A DNA stretch of 64,000 nt from Verpa conica (GCA_033030425.1 JAUFSD010000010.1:558001-622000); one strand, 5' to 3'; counted from the first letter of the stretch, positions 11,671 to 24,898 are shown. The notes: generated from the sequence alone by a model not told the origin. Made by a program: numbers and translations.

Positions 11671-13466
11671 CCGCTAGTTGTGGGTATATCGATATCGCTA
11701 AACTCCTCTTGGAGAGTAAGGCTGATGCGGATGCTGCTGCACTTGAGAGAGGTACAGAAGAAATGGATGGTCTTTCTGCCTTGCAAGCGGCGTCTGAGGG
11801 TGGGCATATTGAGGTTTTTAAACTACTGCTAGAAAACGAAGCCGATGTGAATCTTGCTCCATCAACGAATGGAGGTCGTACCGCGCTACAAGCGGCATCT
11901 GGGAGTGGGCATATGGATATTGTTAAAATCCTGCTGGACAGGGGGGCCTACGTGAATGCTATTCCGGGACCTTGCTATGGTCATACAGCCTTACAAGTGG
12001 CATCTGGTGGTGGTTATATTAATATTGTCAAACTGCTGCTGGAAAATAATACTGATGTAAATGCTGTTGCTGGAGAATTCGGCGGTCGTACGGCGCTACA
12101 AGCGGCATCTGGGAGTGGGCATATCGACATTGTCAAACTCCTACTTGACAAAGGAGCCGACGTGAATGCTATTCCAACAGAGTACGATGGTATTACAGCC
12201 TTGCAAGCGGCATGTAATGGTGGTTATATTAATATTGTCAAACTACTGCTGGAAAACAAGGCTGATGTGAATGCTGATGGGGCATGTGACGGTGATAATG
12301 GAACATGTCCTACCGCGATAGAGGCGGCATTTACGGGTGGGCATATTGCTATTGTCAAACTGCTGCTAGAAAAAGGGGCCGACTCTGGAGCCTTGGTAAA
12401 TGCGTCTGGTGGTGGGTATATTGAAATCGTCAAACTACTACTAGACAACAAAGTCGACTTGGGCAACTCCCTACACGGTTACGGTGGCAGGCCTGTAGGT
12501 GGGCATATCTAAATTGACAAATTACTACTACGCAACATGACTGATGTAGGTGTAGGTTTACTAGCTCTGAGATCTGCGTCTGTGGGTGGGCATATCGGGA
12601 TTGTTAAACTAATCCTGGACAGCGGAGTCGATGTGAATGGTGCTGCGAGAGGATATTGGGGTCAGATAGCATTGGAAGCGGCATCTAAGGGTGGGCATAT
12701 CGACATTGTTAGACTGCTACTAGACAACAAGGCCAATGTGAATGGGGTAGGACTTAGGCATCTGACAGCCTTACAAGCAGGGGCTAAGGGCGGGCATATC
12801 GACATTGTCAAACTCCTACTAGGCCACAAGGCCGATGTGAATGCTGAAGCAGAATATGAGGGTCAGACAGCCTTACAAGCGGCGGCTAGAGGTGGCCATA
12901 TCGACATTGTCAAACTCCTACTAGGCCACAAGGCCGATGTGAATGCTGAAGCAGAATATGAGGGTCAGACAGCCTTACAAGCGGCGGCTAGAGGTGGGTA
13001 TATTGATATTTTTAAACTCCTACTAGACCACGAGGCCGATTTAGGTACTTTGGAGGGAGAAATGGGCCTGAATGTTTTGCAAGTGGCGTCTGAGGGTGGG
13101 TATTTTGACGTTGTCGATCTGCTGTTACTTGGTGGGGTCGACCCAAATGGTGTGGGAATATATGTGGGAAAGCGGACAGCCTTGCAAGCCGCGGTGAAGG
13201 GTGGGAATATCGACATGGTTAGGATACTACTAAAAAACCGGGCCGACGTGAATCTCGTAGTGAGTGGGAGCCTAGGGCCTTTACAAACGGCGATTATAAG
13301 CAAGCGTACCGACATAGTCAGGCTGCTTCTTGATAACGGGGCCGATGTGGATGCTGCGGTAACAGAATACGGGAGACAACAAATGTGCGATGCGATCAGC
13401 GAGGATGAGGTTATCGATATCGATCAGATTTTACAAGATGCGAGAAACCTAGTTATACCGACATGA
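11661..13466 (+). pseudogene. Frameshifted ankyrin array of A2
   Basis: Continues A2 in a shifted frame with about 17 canonical ankyrin units (GGHIDIVKLLLDNKADVN type). An in-frame TAA at 12510-12512 replaces the Asp codon expected after GHI; reading is otherwise open to TGA at 13464-13466. There are therefore two independent lesions, a frameshift near 11655 and this nonsense codon. GAC or GAA to TAA is not a C-to-T type change, so RIP does not explain it. A sequencing error could account for one lesion but less easily for both. Confidence 0.75.
12796..12999 (+). repeat. Two identical 102-bp ankyrin units in tandem (A2)
   Basis: The block at 12796-12897, which encodes HIDIVKLLLGHKADVN and the following AEAEYEG loop, is repeated without visible change at 12898-12999. 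Neighbouring units are clearly diverged, so this is a recent duplication of a single repeat unit. Confidence 0.75.
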
Positions 13467-14808
13467 CCTAGCCATGTGGCAGAGGGTAAGTCTTCTGGAC
13501 GCTCGATGATATCTGGTGTGCTGTGCTGAATAATAAATAGGGCAATAGTTGGGTCGATTCCTTCGGTTTTATTCTAGCTTTGAATTCGTTGCTTCTTAGT
13601 GTGATTCTATTTTTTTTCCTTTCTTTTCTATTTAGATTTCTTCAAGCTCGTGTCTTTTCTTTCCTACTTCTATTACAATATTTACGTTTTCGGTAACCAC
13701 TCGAGTATAGCCTCGAGATCTTTTTTTGTTTATTTTTGATGATTGATGGATGCGTGTACCTTGAGTCGCTCCTAGTAGCGTAAAAAGAGTTATAGATATG
13801 ATAAGTGTTTCTTACAACCGAAATAATTAAACCTATAAAGCATATAAACAGCAATAAGAATATTTCGGTACCTAAACTATCGATACCGTTTCTTTGTTCG
13901 CTTCGATCCTTGGCACTTTGAGATCACATACCCGTGAGCTAGGCCGTCGCATGGATAATTCTCCTCGCTGGTATATATCAGCTATGATGCGGCTCGGCCA
14001 ACTGAGACCTTAATACCTCAGGTTAGTTATTCTAGTTTAAAAACTAACTAAAACTAACGGAGCGTTGTCGAGAACCTTATTTAAGTTATCCCAGTTTAGG
14101 AGTCAAAATAACATGTCTGGAGGCAGAAAGGGTCTCAGCACGTGGTTTGACATACAAAAGAATTGCTGTGGTTGGTTTAATATACTCTCGGCAACGGTCC
14201 GGATAACTTTGTACTACCTGTCAGCATCTGGTGGCTTGACCGGGGTTGTAAGTTGCAACCTAACTATCCCAGGAACCGGAAGTGTGGCGCTGGGATCGGC
14301 AGGCCACATTACAGCACTGCCTGCTATGCACTGCTGCCTACGCGTGTAGTGCCTCAAACCCGGCTGTGCGGGCGAGGAAGATGTATAGTTACTCTTCCCT
14401 CCTACACTTGACATCATGATCAAGAGATCCTAACTAGAGTCTGTATAGATATATTCGATCCTAAGCGGATACAAGAACCCTGATATCCCGAGCGCGAAAC
14501 AGCAGGCGATATAGCACAATTCGTAACTGTCTATCGCATCATACCCGCGAGAAATGGAACAGAAGTCCCAGAGAGAAGACGCAGAGGGGAATAGCGGGGG
14601 TAACCGAGGCTTCATCAGGACCAAAGACTTTTTTTCCCTCCGTCGGAAGGGTGAGGTGGGTATCTGGAGTGGAGTTTTGTAGGAATTTGGAAATTTACTC
14701 ACTTCTACGTAATAGGATAAACCAGCTCCTTGGGATAGAGTAGCTGTAGCTGTAGTTACATCACACCACGATCCCCTCAGAGAAAACCCCATTAAAGAAG
14801 CTCTCCCC
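13467..14808. other. Intergenic between A2 and A3
   Basis: The first 350 bp match the 3' flank of A1 in patches. The open frames at 14065-14349 (+) and 14430-14867 (-) look non-coding to me. The stretch near 14557-14590 (ATGGAACAGAAGTCCCAGAG) resembles sequence near 31160 upstream of A6, so it may be remnant promoter DNA duplicated with the genes. Confidence 0.4.
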
Positions 14809-17800
14809 TTGAGACCGGAGGATACGAAAACCCCCACTGCACCAAAGGAACAGGCACCGCATGACACCAGCCCTGAGCTACGGCAGAAGAGAATTCCGAC
14901 ATTTGATGACTATAAGCTAGAAACGGAGTTTGAAGGCGACTATATAGTACATACGACGCATAAGTGGGAGCTTTCGGCAAGAGTGTGGGAGAAATCAATA
15001 TGGAAGCAGCAGAAAATGATAGGTGATGGAGGATTTGGAAGTGTTTGGCTTCAGAAGGGTCAATATGGACAACTGAGAGCTGTTAAAAAGCTTGCCCGGC
15101 GCTCTTTGGTGGGTGGGAGTTTCTCTCAGGAGCTTCTAGCTTTGACCAAGTTAAAAGATGTAAGAGTCTAGATTCCCTATAGAGTTTTACGAGGTAGTAA
15201 TGCATTATGAAAAATATTAATGTTATGTTTCTAGTATGATTATCTTTTTGTCAAGTTTTTTGGCTGGTACGAAAACAATGATCATATATTCCTTGCGATG
15301 GAGTACATTGAGTTTGGAGACTTGGGTGGATACATGCTTCGCGAGCCCCTAAAAGCAAAGGGAGACGCCAAGGAAATTACCGTACAGATCCTGAAGGGAC
15401 TCGAGATTCTCCACAGGAAGAAGATTTGTCATCGAGACTTGAAGCCACCGGTTAGACTCCTAGTGGGCTGGTACTTGCGGCGGAATTAACAACCGGGGTC
15501 AATGTTGCTATCAATGATCCTGGTGGTTAGCTTCACCCCAAGTCTTCAGAACTTCTAATAACAAATAATAACTACAGAACATTCTTATTTCTTGTCTCAA
15601 TCCAATCCGAGTCAAAATCGCCGACTTCGGTATATCAAAATGGACAAAGGGCACCGCCGCACGAACCCTATGCGGAACCCAAGGCTATCTTGCGCCCGAG
15701 CTTCTTGGAGCACTCCCCCGGGGGTTCAAAACTCGAGAACTCCTCCCTCACGCATTAGATATATGGTCATTAGGCTCTTTAGTGCACGAGCTTTTAACTT
15801 CCCAAACCCCGTTCTTTGTCTTTGACGAACAATATGACTCGGAGTCAGGCTTGGCGATAGAGTCAACTATAGGGGGTGAAATGGATATGAACGCTCTACT
15901 CGAGTATTGCAATGGCAGTATCCAGTTTCCCATTCAGATCTTACAAGAGTCACAAGTGAGTGAGGAGGGAATAGATTTTGTTAAGAGCCTGTTGATCCCG
16001 AGACCGAAGCACCGACCGACTGCTACTAGTGCACTACAGTCCCCGTGGTTGAAAGAACACACAAACTGTGCCCTTAATTCTTCGGATGAATTAAGTATAC
16101 CTAAGATCCAGAATCAAAGCATTCTTATCGACGCTATAACAGATGGGGGTAGCTCGATTATTCCGGTGCTCCTCGAGTCCCAAAAAATTGAATTTCTAGA
16201 TAGTGTAACAAGGGGGGAATTGTTTCAGCTAGCATCTAATACCAAGCAACTCGATACGATAGAGCTGCTATTACATCATCGGATTGATTTTGGTGCTCGC
16301 ATTGAAAACCAGTCAGTGCTGCAATGGGCCACTAGCGTAGGACATATCAACACTGTCTCACTACTCCTCAAATATGAAGTTAGTACCAGCACAAACTGTC
16401 TAAAGGCATTCCGGCTGGCTGTTAAATTGGGGAATCTCGATATGGTGGCAGTGTTCCTAGATATCAATATTGATATTGATGGCAGGTTATGCAGGCTCGA
16501 TTCCTGTGGCGACCTTCCCGATGACGATGACGAGTATACTGCGTTACAAGTAGCAGCTGGGAACGGAGACCTCGACATGGTCAAACTTCTAGTTTACAAC
16601 AACGCCAACATGAATGCTAGCCCTGGGCCAGAAACAAGTAAAGGCCGAAGTGCCTTGCAAGCAGCAGCTGAGGGTGGCCATACAAATATCGTCAGGTTAC
16701 TGCTAAATAACAGGTTGGATGTTAGGGCCAGGGTGGATGGTCCTGCGGCACGCAACAACAAAGTACAGACGGCCTTACAAGCAGCGGCTGGTGGTGGCCA
16801 CATCGAAACTGTCAGGCTCCTATTGCTCTACGGGGCAAATACGAATGCTGATATTGCAAAAGACGGAGGTCGGACAGCTTTACAAGCGGCAGCTGGGGGT
16901 GGGTATTTCCATATTGTCAACCGTCTACTGAGTGCCGGCGCCGATGTGAATGATAAAGTTGCATTATACCATGGTCGAACAGCCTTGCAGGCAGCAGCCG
17001 AGGGTGGGCATATCGAAATTTGCGAGCTTTTGCTATGCGCTGGAGCCGACGTAAACGCCCCAGCAGGGTACCAACATGGTCGAACAGCCTTGCAAGCGGC
17101 AGCCGGAGGTGGGCATATAGAGACTGTGAAACTTTTACTGGACGACGGGGCCTCCGTAGATGCTGGGACAGCGCGACATCATGGCCGGACAGCCTTGCAA
17201 GCGGCGGCAGAAGGTGGACATATCGATATTGTCAAGCTGCTACTGGACAACAAAGCGGACGTGAATAGTGCTATTACAACGGAAAGCGGAGGTCTAACGG
17301 CCTTGCAAGCGGCAGCTGGGGGTGGGCATGCCGAAATCGTCAAGCTGCTGTTGGGAAGAAAAGCCGATGTGGGACTTATGGTAGAAGGTCGAACAGCCTT
17401 GCAATTGGCAGCTGAGGGTGGACATATCGATATCGTCAAGTTACTTTTAGACAACCATGCCAGCATCAATGATGATGCAGCAGAGAGATACGGTCGGACA
17501 GCCTTGATAGCGGCAGCTGAGAGAGGGCATATCGAGATTGTCAAATTGCTTTTAGATTCCGGAGCCAACGTGAATACCGTTACACAAGTAGTACACGGAC
17601 CCCAAAACCAAACAGCCCTACAAGCAGCAGTTAGTAGCGGGAATACCACCATTGTCAAACTGTTATTAGACAACAAGGCTGATGTTAATTTTCCTGTGGT
17701 AGAATATGGGAAAACAGCCTTGCAAATTGCCGCTGGGTGTGGGAATACCGAAATCTGTAAGCTACTGTTAGAAAACGGAGCCGATACGAATCTTGTTGCA

Positions 17801-18793
17801 GCACAGTTCGATGGTCGAACAGCATTACAAGCGGCAGTTGAATCTGGGAACACTGATGTTATAAAGCTGCTGCTAGATAACAAGGCTGATATAAACGCTA
17901 CCACACAATACGAGGGTCTAACAGCCTTAAGACTAGCGGCTGGTAGTAGGAATATCAACATCGTCAGGTTACTATTAGATAATGGTGCAAGTGTAGATGA
18001 GTCCATGGGGGGACACAATATCGGTCGAACACCTCTGCAAGCGGCAGCTGAGAGTGGTCACATTGGTATTGTAAGGCTTCTGTTGGATGCTGGGGCCAAC
18101 GTAAACATAGGACCAACAATGCACCTCGGTCGAACAGCCTTACAAGCGGCATCTGAGGGCGGATGGATTGACATCGTCAAGCTTCTATTGGACAACAATG
18201 CCGACGTGAATGCTCATGCAGCAATAGTTGGTGGCCGAACAGCTTTGCAAGCGGCAGCCGAGAGAGGGCATATCGACATCACCAAATTACTGCTAGATAG
18301 AAAAGCAGACGTGAATGCCAAAAGATCGCCGCGTAACGGTCGAACAGCCTTACAAGCCGCTGTTAAAAGTGGGTATATCGATGTTTTTAAGCTGCTACTA
18401 GAAAACGGGGCCGACGTGAATACTCCTACGGAAGAAACAGAATACACTACCGGCGACCGAACAGCCTTGCAAACAGCAGCCCAGTGCGGTCATGCAGATA
18501 TGGTTCAGCTGCTGGTAGAAAAAGGAGCCGACGTAAATGCTGAAGCATCGAGGTATGAAGGTCGAACAGCACTATGCCCGGAACTTCTGCATGAGAATCC
18601 TAAAATCTTTAGGATTTTGAGTGATGCAATATCAACAGTGAGTCTTTTGAATGATTTTTGTGGGTGTAATATACTAAATATGAATAAGGTCAATTTAGGG
18701 GATTCCCTCCCTCATGCACCCTCGGACGGTGTCTCATCCACAGCTAGTTGGCGCTGGCCACTTACTTATTTCACTAAAAGGTGGTTTCCTTAA
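14809..18793 (+). CDS. Protein kinase-ankyrin repeat fusion A3 (start uncertain)
   Basis: Exon 1 ends at 15159 (GTAAGA donor), exon 2 is 15235-15450, exon 3 is 15578-18793. The 5' end is unresolved: the frame is open back to a TAG at 14680 but has no ATG before the kinase. 14809 is a TTG, so the true start may lie in an upstream exon, or the ATG has been lost. From 14809 the product would be about 1260 aa. Seen in order: FDDYKLETEF leader, glycine loop GDGGFG, RAVKKL, HRDLKPP then NILI (Pro where paralogues have Gln), DFGISKWT, YLAPE, DIWSLG. Next come a linker with degenerate repeats, about 19 canonical ankyrin units that are more diverged from each other than in A1, and a unique tail ending in a Trp/Phe-rich segment. 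The kinase looks active. Confidence 0.75.
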
Positions 18794-19419
18794 CCCTAAT
18801 GGAGTTGATGAGACAGAGCTGTAAATATTATTACTTTGAATCTTTTTTGTATAAGGGAGGAGTAAAAGTTCTAGTCAATATATCCGTAGATAGTTTATTT
18901 CTGGGTTTTGTGAGCGTTTTACTTGTGTAATAGACATCTAGCTCTTAACGACTAAGCTGGTTGACGTCCTCAACGAAAGTTCTAGTAGTGGGCACTGGCT
19001 ACAAAACCCTTGCTCGCTAACCCCTGTTTTCACAATCACTCTACCGGGGACTGTATAACTTCTGATAAGCGCCGTGACGTTGGTGTGGCTCGAATTTGCT
19101 TCGCCCCAAAAGTTTGCTTCGCCCCCAAACAACCCCAGTCTAGAGATAACCCAACAGTATGTAATGTCTCCAGCACTCTCCAGTGCGGCTTTACTTGTTT
19201 TCACCCTAATCGTCGACGCTGTTTACAACAAAACCGAGAGAAATCCTCGCCTAGAGAAACATCACGGACTAACACGGCCCGCCGCGACCGCTTACGGCGC
19301 TATCATTTTGTCATAGAAAAAAGGGCCGAGAAGAGACGGGTAAGCAACCGGAATCCTCACCGCAGCCGACTTCTAACCCCGCGCCTAGATCGCCTCCAAT
19401 CGAGAGAGCCACTAGTAGT
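18794..19419. other. Intergenic between A3 and A4
   Basis: Just before A4 a frame at 19170-19226, not in frame with the kinase, encodes a hydrophobic stretch followed by basic residues (ALLVFTLIVDAVYNKTER). In the A4 frame the sequence is open from about 19297 and reads Pro/Ser-rich (PQPTSNPAPRSPP). An additional upstream exon of A4 is possible but I cannot define splice sites. Confidence 0.3.
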
Positions 19420-22400
19420 ATGGACGAGTACACTACCCCGCAGCCGCTACCATTGGTGCTAGGAGATAGAGACAGCCACCTTGCACAAACAACATCGCAT
19501 GACAACTATAGTACCGGTCCTACACTGCAACCGGAGATTTCGGTATCAATCTCTAGGTTTGATGACTACAAGTTAGAAACAGAGTTTCACGATGGGTACG
19601 TAGTGCATAGGACACATAAATGGGATCTTTCAATGAGGGTGTGGGAGTCAGCAACATGGAAAGAGGAGGGGTTTATTGGTAGTGGGAGGTTTGGAAGCGT
19701 TTCACTTCAGAAAAGACAAGAGAAAGGAGGAGGAGAGCAGTTGAGGGCTATCAAAATGATACCCCAGAATCCATTTCTAGAGGGGGGGTTCTCCCAGGAA
19801 CTACTGGCCTTTGTCAAGTTGAAAGATGTAAGTCCCCCCCCCTTGTTATTCGTTTTGTAAAGTGAAGTGCTAATTGTGGGTAGTACGGTCATCTTTTTGT
19901 CAAGTTTTTTGGTTGGTATGAGAATAAAGATAATATATTCCTCGCGATGGAGTATATCGAGTACGGGGATTTGGCTGGATACATGCTTAAAGACCCACTG
20001 AAGGCAAAAGCGGGTACCAACGAGATCGCTAGGCAGGTTTTGGAGGGACTTGAGGTCCTTCACGGGAAAGGAATTTGTCATCGCGATCTAAAGCCACAGG
20101 TTAGGCACCTGAACCCCCCATTAGAAAAGAAAAATTCGTCCAGAACTCTCTTAGGTGCACTGGCTGCGAAAGATTTGGGGGGCCTCCCTGAGGGGGTTGG
20201 CTGATGCCGACTATATTGCATTAAATCATTTCTTCTGACATAGGTTGCTGTGACTACAGAACATCCTCATTGCTTCTACTGACCCACTTTGGGTTAAAAT
20301 CGCTGACTTCGGCCTGTCGAAACGAATAAAAAATACGATTGCACGAACTATATGTGGAACTCAAGGCTATCTTGCTCCCGAACTACTCGGGGTACTTCCT
20401 CAGCAGTTCAAAACACGGAAATTCATCCCTCATGCTCTAGATATATGGTCATTGGGCTCTTTAGTGCACGAGCTTTTGACTTCCAAGACGCCTTTTGCCC
20501 CCAGTGATGAGTATGATTCAGATCCAGACATCTTACCACCGGAACCGGGAGTCGACCTGATCTCTCTTCGTGAATACTGTCATGGCGATATCGAGTTTCC
20601 AATAGAGGTTCTGCGGGAGTCCGGCGTGGGTAAAGAAGAAATAGATTTTGTCAAGAGCCTATTGACCCGAAATCCAAAAGACCGACCAACTGCAACTAGA
20701 GTTTTGCAGAACCCATGGCTAAGCGGTTATAAAAGCGACTGGTTTGAGACTTTGAAGGGCGAGTTCTCACGCCTAGGGAGGGATCTAGATCTCAAAAGGA
20801 AGGGTATATTAGTACGGCAAACCTACAAAGCAGATATCCTCGAGTTTTTGCCGGCCTCGGCAAAGGACGAAGTTCCGTCACTGCTCTTAGGAGCTGTAGG
20901 GAACGGGTATAAATCGGCTACTTCGATGCTCTTACGGTCTACAACCCGCGAACCGATCGACTGCTTTACTAGTGGAGAGCTATTCCGAATAGCGACTGAA
21001 GCTAAGCAATACGATATGATAAAGCTGCTTTTGCATAACAAGGTTGACGTTGGTGCCCGTATTAATAACCTACCAGTTCTACAATGGGTGGCTAAATCGG
21101 GTCACGTTAGCGTGGCTTTACTACTGTTGGAAAGCAGGGCCAACATTGGTATCAACAACTGTCGGGAGGCATTTCAGTTGGCTGTTAAAGAAGGGCATAC
21201 CGATTTAGTAAAGGCGCTACTAGAGAAGGTTGAGATCCATGCTAGATTAGGTCGCGGTGATGACTTAATATTGCATGCATCCGCTGTAGGCGCACATACA
21301 AACACCCCGGAAATACCACCAGCCAATGATGCTGTCGAATATTGGGACGAGGGCCGAGTGGCTTTACAAATGGCGGTGAAGAATGGGCATATCGATATTG
21401 TCAAGGTGCTTTTGGACGCTAAGGTCAATGTGAATGCCACGATAAGGGGTAGTGACTTGACAGCCTTACAAATGGCAGCTAGGCACAGACATACCGAAGT
21501 GTTTAAGCTACTGTTGGACAACGGGGCCGATGTGAATATCACGGCAGGGACCAAAGATCCAACAGCCCTGGAAATGGCAGCTATGGATGGGTATACTGAC
21601 ATTGTCAAACTACTACTGGATAATAAGGAGGCTAGCATGAGCGCCACGACGGGGATTGGCTTGAAGGCCTTGCAAGCAGCAGCTAGGCATAGGCACACCG
21701 AAATTGTTAAGCTGCTGTTGGACAACGAGGCTCATGTAAACGCAACAGCGGGGACCAACGGCTTGAAGGCCTTGCAAATGGCAGCTAAGGACGGGCATAC
21801 CGATATTGTTAAGCTTCTGTTAGACAACAAGGTCGATGCGAATGCGACAGGAGAGACAAACGATTTAACAGCTATGCAATCGGCAATTTGGGGCGGGCAT
21901 ACCGGTATTGTCAAACTACTGTTGGAAAACAAAGCCGATGTAAATACCACTATAGGGACCAACTGCTTGACAGCCTTGAAGATAGCAGCCTGGACCGGGC
22001 ATACCGAAATTTCCAAACTGCTGTTAGACAGTAAGGCCGATGTGAACGCCGCAGTAGGCGCCGGAGGTATAACAGCAGTAGAAGCGGCAGCCTGGAACGG
22101 GCATATTTATATCGTCAAGCTGCTATTGGATAATAACGCCGATGTGAATGCCACGGGATGGGCCGGGGAATCAACAGCCTTGAAGGCAGCAGCCACGACC
22201 GGATATACCGACATTGTTAGGCTATTGCTAAAAAAAGGAGCCTGCGTAAATTCTTCCACGGCGGGGACCAGAGATCTGACAGCCTTACAAAGAGCGGCTC
22301 TAAACGGGCATATTGAAATTGTCAAGTTACTGCTAGAAAACAAGGCCGATGTGGATGCCAAGTCAGGGCCCGACGGTCGGACAGTCTTGCAGGCGGCAGC

Positions 22401-23013
22401 ATGGAACGGATACATCGACATTGTTAGGCTATTGTTGGATAAAGGGGCTTGCGTAAATTCCTCCACACCAGAGACTGGAAATCTGACAGCCTTACAAGGA
22501 GCGGCTCTGAATGGGAATATTGACATTGTCAAGCTACTGCTAGACAACAAGGCCGATGTGAATGCCGAATCAGGGCCCGAGCGTCGAACAGCCTTACAAG
22601 CTGCCGTTTGGGGTGGGCATATCGATATTGTCAAGCTCCTGTTGGAGAACAAGGCCGATGTAAATGCCGTAGCAGGGACCAATGGTTCGACAGCCCTACA
22701 AGCGGCAGCCTGGAGCGGGAATATCGATATTGTCAAGCTGTTGCTGGATAACGAGGCCGATGTGAATGCTGTGGCAGGCACCGGAGGTATGACAGCATTG
22801 GAAGCGGCGGCCCACAATATCGACATTTTCAACCTACTACGTGACAAACAGACCGAGATTAACGCCACGACAGCCGAGCGTCAGGTATTACATGACAAAA
22901 TAGCCGCGATTAACGCTACCGCAGCAGCCGAGCGTCGGGCACCCATAAAAGCACTGTTTCGGGATATTTATACCCGGACTTCAGGCAGTTACCACCCCGT
23001 AACTCTGGTGTGA
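19420..23013 (+). CDS. Protein kinase-ankyrin repeat fusion A4 (3 exons)
   Basis: Exons 19420-19827, 19884-20099 and 20260-23013; product about 1125 aa from the ATG at 19420. The leader is longer than in A1 or A5: about 45 residues rich in Thr, Pro and Ser before FDDYKLETEFHDGYVVH. Kinase motifs: glycine loop GSGRFG followed by SVSLQ (Ser where paralogues have Trp), ATP-binding Lys in RAIKMI, HRDLKPQ|N, DFGLSKR, GTQGYLAPE, DIWSLG. A linker (SDWFETLKGEF, then DLDLKRKGILVRQ...KADILEFLP) is shared with A5, A6 and A8. About 14 canonical ankyrin units follow, many with loops such as ATAGTNG, then an Ala/Glu-rich C-terminus. Intron 1 is 56 nt with a CTAAT-like branch point; intron 2 is 160 nt. Confidence 0.88.
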
Positions 23014-24350
23014 ATACCAACTTTCCCGATTTTTTTTTAGACAAAGCCGGCGTAGACCCCCCGAAAGCGAGAACCAAGAATATGAGAATTTTCTGAGCGG
23101 TAAATGGAGCAGATATACCGAATTTTCTAGTCCCAACCAGGGTTTTTGGGTCACAAGAGACAGCGAACTTCTGAGTAGTCCTAGTGGCATTTAGGGTACT
23201 TCACGAACCCTAAAAATTACAACACTACCGTCTCCTCGATATCTTTACAACACCATTTGCGCAACATATCCTTGCTTCTTTCAAAATACAACAATATCCT
23301 CACTAGTTAGATTGACAAATGCTGGTGGGCTACTCCCAATCTTGGGGACTCTTACTAGCTTTAAAACGTAGTTTCTATCTCTTAGTATTTCTCCTCTATT
23401 TTTCTTCTTGGTACTTATTTGGTTCTTCCTTTTATTATAATTTCAATCATTTTATATTATATCAACTTGGTCATACTCTCTCTTTTAGCTCTCATAGACG
23501 GTAGTCACCTTTGATGGATTCCATTTGATAAGAGATTTAAAATATCTGTTAATGTACTTCTACCGGTGCCATGAGTATATATTCATAGATGTAATTAGGT
23601 ATATTCTTGATTATTTTCTATTTCGGGGGAGATTACTTCTTTTAACAGTTTTTATATTAGTGGTCTAATACTAGATCTATAGATGGACCTTCGAGGAAAT
23701 CCCTTTTCGAATAATTCCGCAATATGGATCAGAGTAGATTGGGCTCAACAGTTAAGGGACTAAAGACTAATATAGAATGAACGAATTAATTATATGTAGT
23801 ATTCCCGCTCCCTAAGCCTTGAACTACTCTACATCACTACAAAAAATGGTCAGTTCCCTGGGTACGCCCCCACACTAAAGGGATTTCGCAAATAAAATCA
23901 ATACTAGTAACTAAAAGCCAGAACTATATCTCCCCAGGTACTATATACATGTAGTTTATACTATCACAAAATTATGGCTGTAGAAATGACGATATTCACA
24001 GACTTAGATTATAGTAAAAATGTTATAGTATTATGAGGGGGTAATATTCTGCCAAGTGACATGACGGCTGAATTGTATATAGATCACTATCACCACCACA
24101 GCGCCGAGTCCTTTCTACCTAGTCTTTTAATCATAGACCATCACTCGCTCGCCTGATTCGGAACTAACCCCGACTAAGCTTAGCGGGACTGGAATATCTT
24201 ATCTGTATTTACATGTATTTAGGGACTTCACCTAATCCCTGCTTGTTCAATGCTTTCTAAACCAATGACTACCGTAGTAAACACTACATATAAAAAAATA
24301 TCGTTCTAACTAGTATAGTCAATTCGTGGTAGGTTTTTAGAAGAGGAAAG
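23014..24350. other. Intergenic between A4 and A5, no gene recognised
   Basis: AT-rich DNA with T-rich tracts near 23380-23450. No frame with recognisable protein features on either strand. It ends at a candidate LTR. Confidence 0.5.
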
Positions 24351-24676
24351 TGTTGGAGTGAGTGACACTCTGTGAAGTTAAGTGTGGCGAATACGGGGTG
24401 TGGCAACACCGGAGGAATAGAATCCCGGATGGTCCGGTAGGGTAACCAAGCGGGGGAATAGTATAACCGACGGAAGGAAATTCTATCCGAGCATCGGAAG
24501 AATTGTATGGTAACGGATTGGCTTTTACTTTGTATTGGGATTACGGAATGTTTTTTCTATGTTAGCAGATTTGTAACTATATAAGCAGGCTCTTCCTGCG
24601 TCTTTCTTTAGGTATCAATCAAGTTTGTTCTTTAGTTATATCTATCTCTATCATACACTTAGTCTATTGTTTTTTA
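24351..24676 (+). mobile_element. Candidate solo LTR upstream of A5
   Basis: Starts TGTTGGAGTGAGTGACACTC, a Copia-like LTR beginning, and contains a TATA-type box (ACTATATAAGCAGG near 24576). It is bracketed by the 5-bp direct repeat GAAAG at 24346-24350 and 24677-24681. The 3' end is TTTTTTA, not the canonical CA, which weakens the call. If real, the LTR ends 222 bp before the A5 start codon and its TATA box could serve A5. Confidence 0.38.
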
Positions 24677-24710
24677 GAAAGTTGTGCGGTTCAAGATCGC
24701 AAAAGATGAG

Positions 24711-24726
24711 TCACGTGATTCAACCA
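24711..24726 (+). promoter_or_regulatory. Shared upstream motif TCACGTGATTCAACCA
   Basis: Same string as upstream of A1 apart from one base (A for G), here 188 bp before the A5 ATG. CACGTG is a palindromic bHLH-type site. Possible promoter element of the kinase-ankyrin family. Confidence 0.35.
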
Positions 24727-24898
24727 CTAAGCCAAACTGGCCACAACACCCACATGGAAGTCGGAAGTGGGGCTGAGGCTATACTACATAGTACCCCCCC
24801 TCATCTCCAACCTCCCTCCGGTGCTCTAGCTATACCGAAACCGAATATTCTCGCAACTGAGTACTAGATAGCCCAGTTAATCCCGACATCGGCAATCC

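Noticed and set aside
19010..19462. Separate gene overlapping the A4 start
   Set aside because: Basic, low-complexity product in another frame, no homology seen, overlaps the A4 leader.
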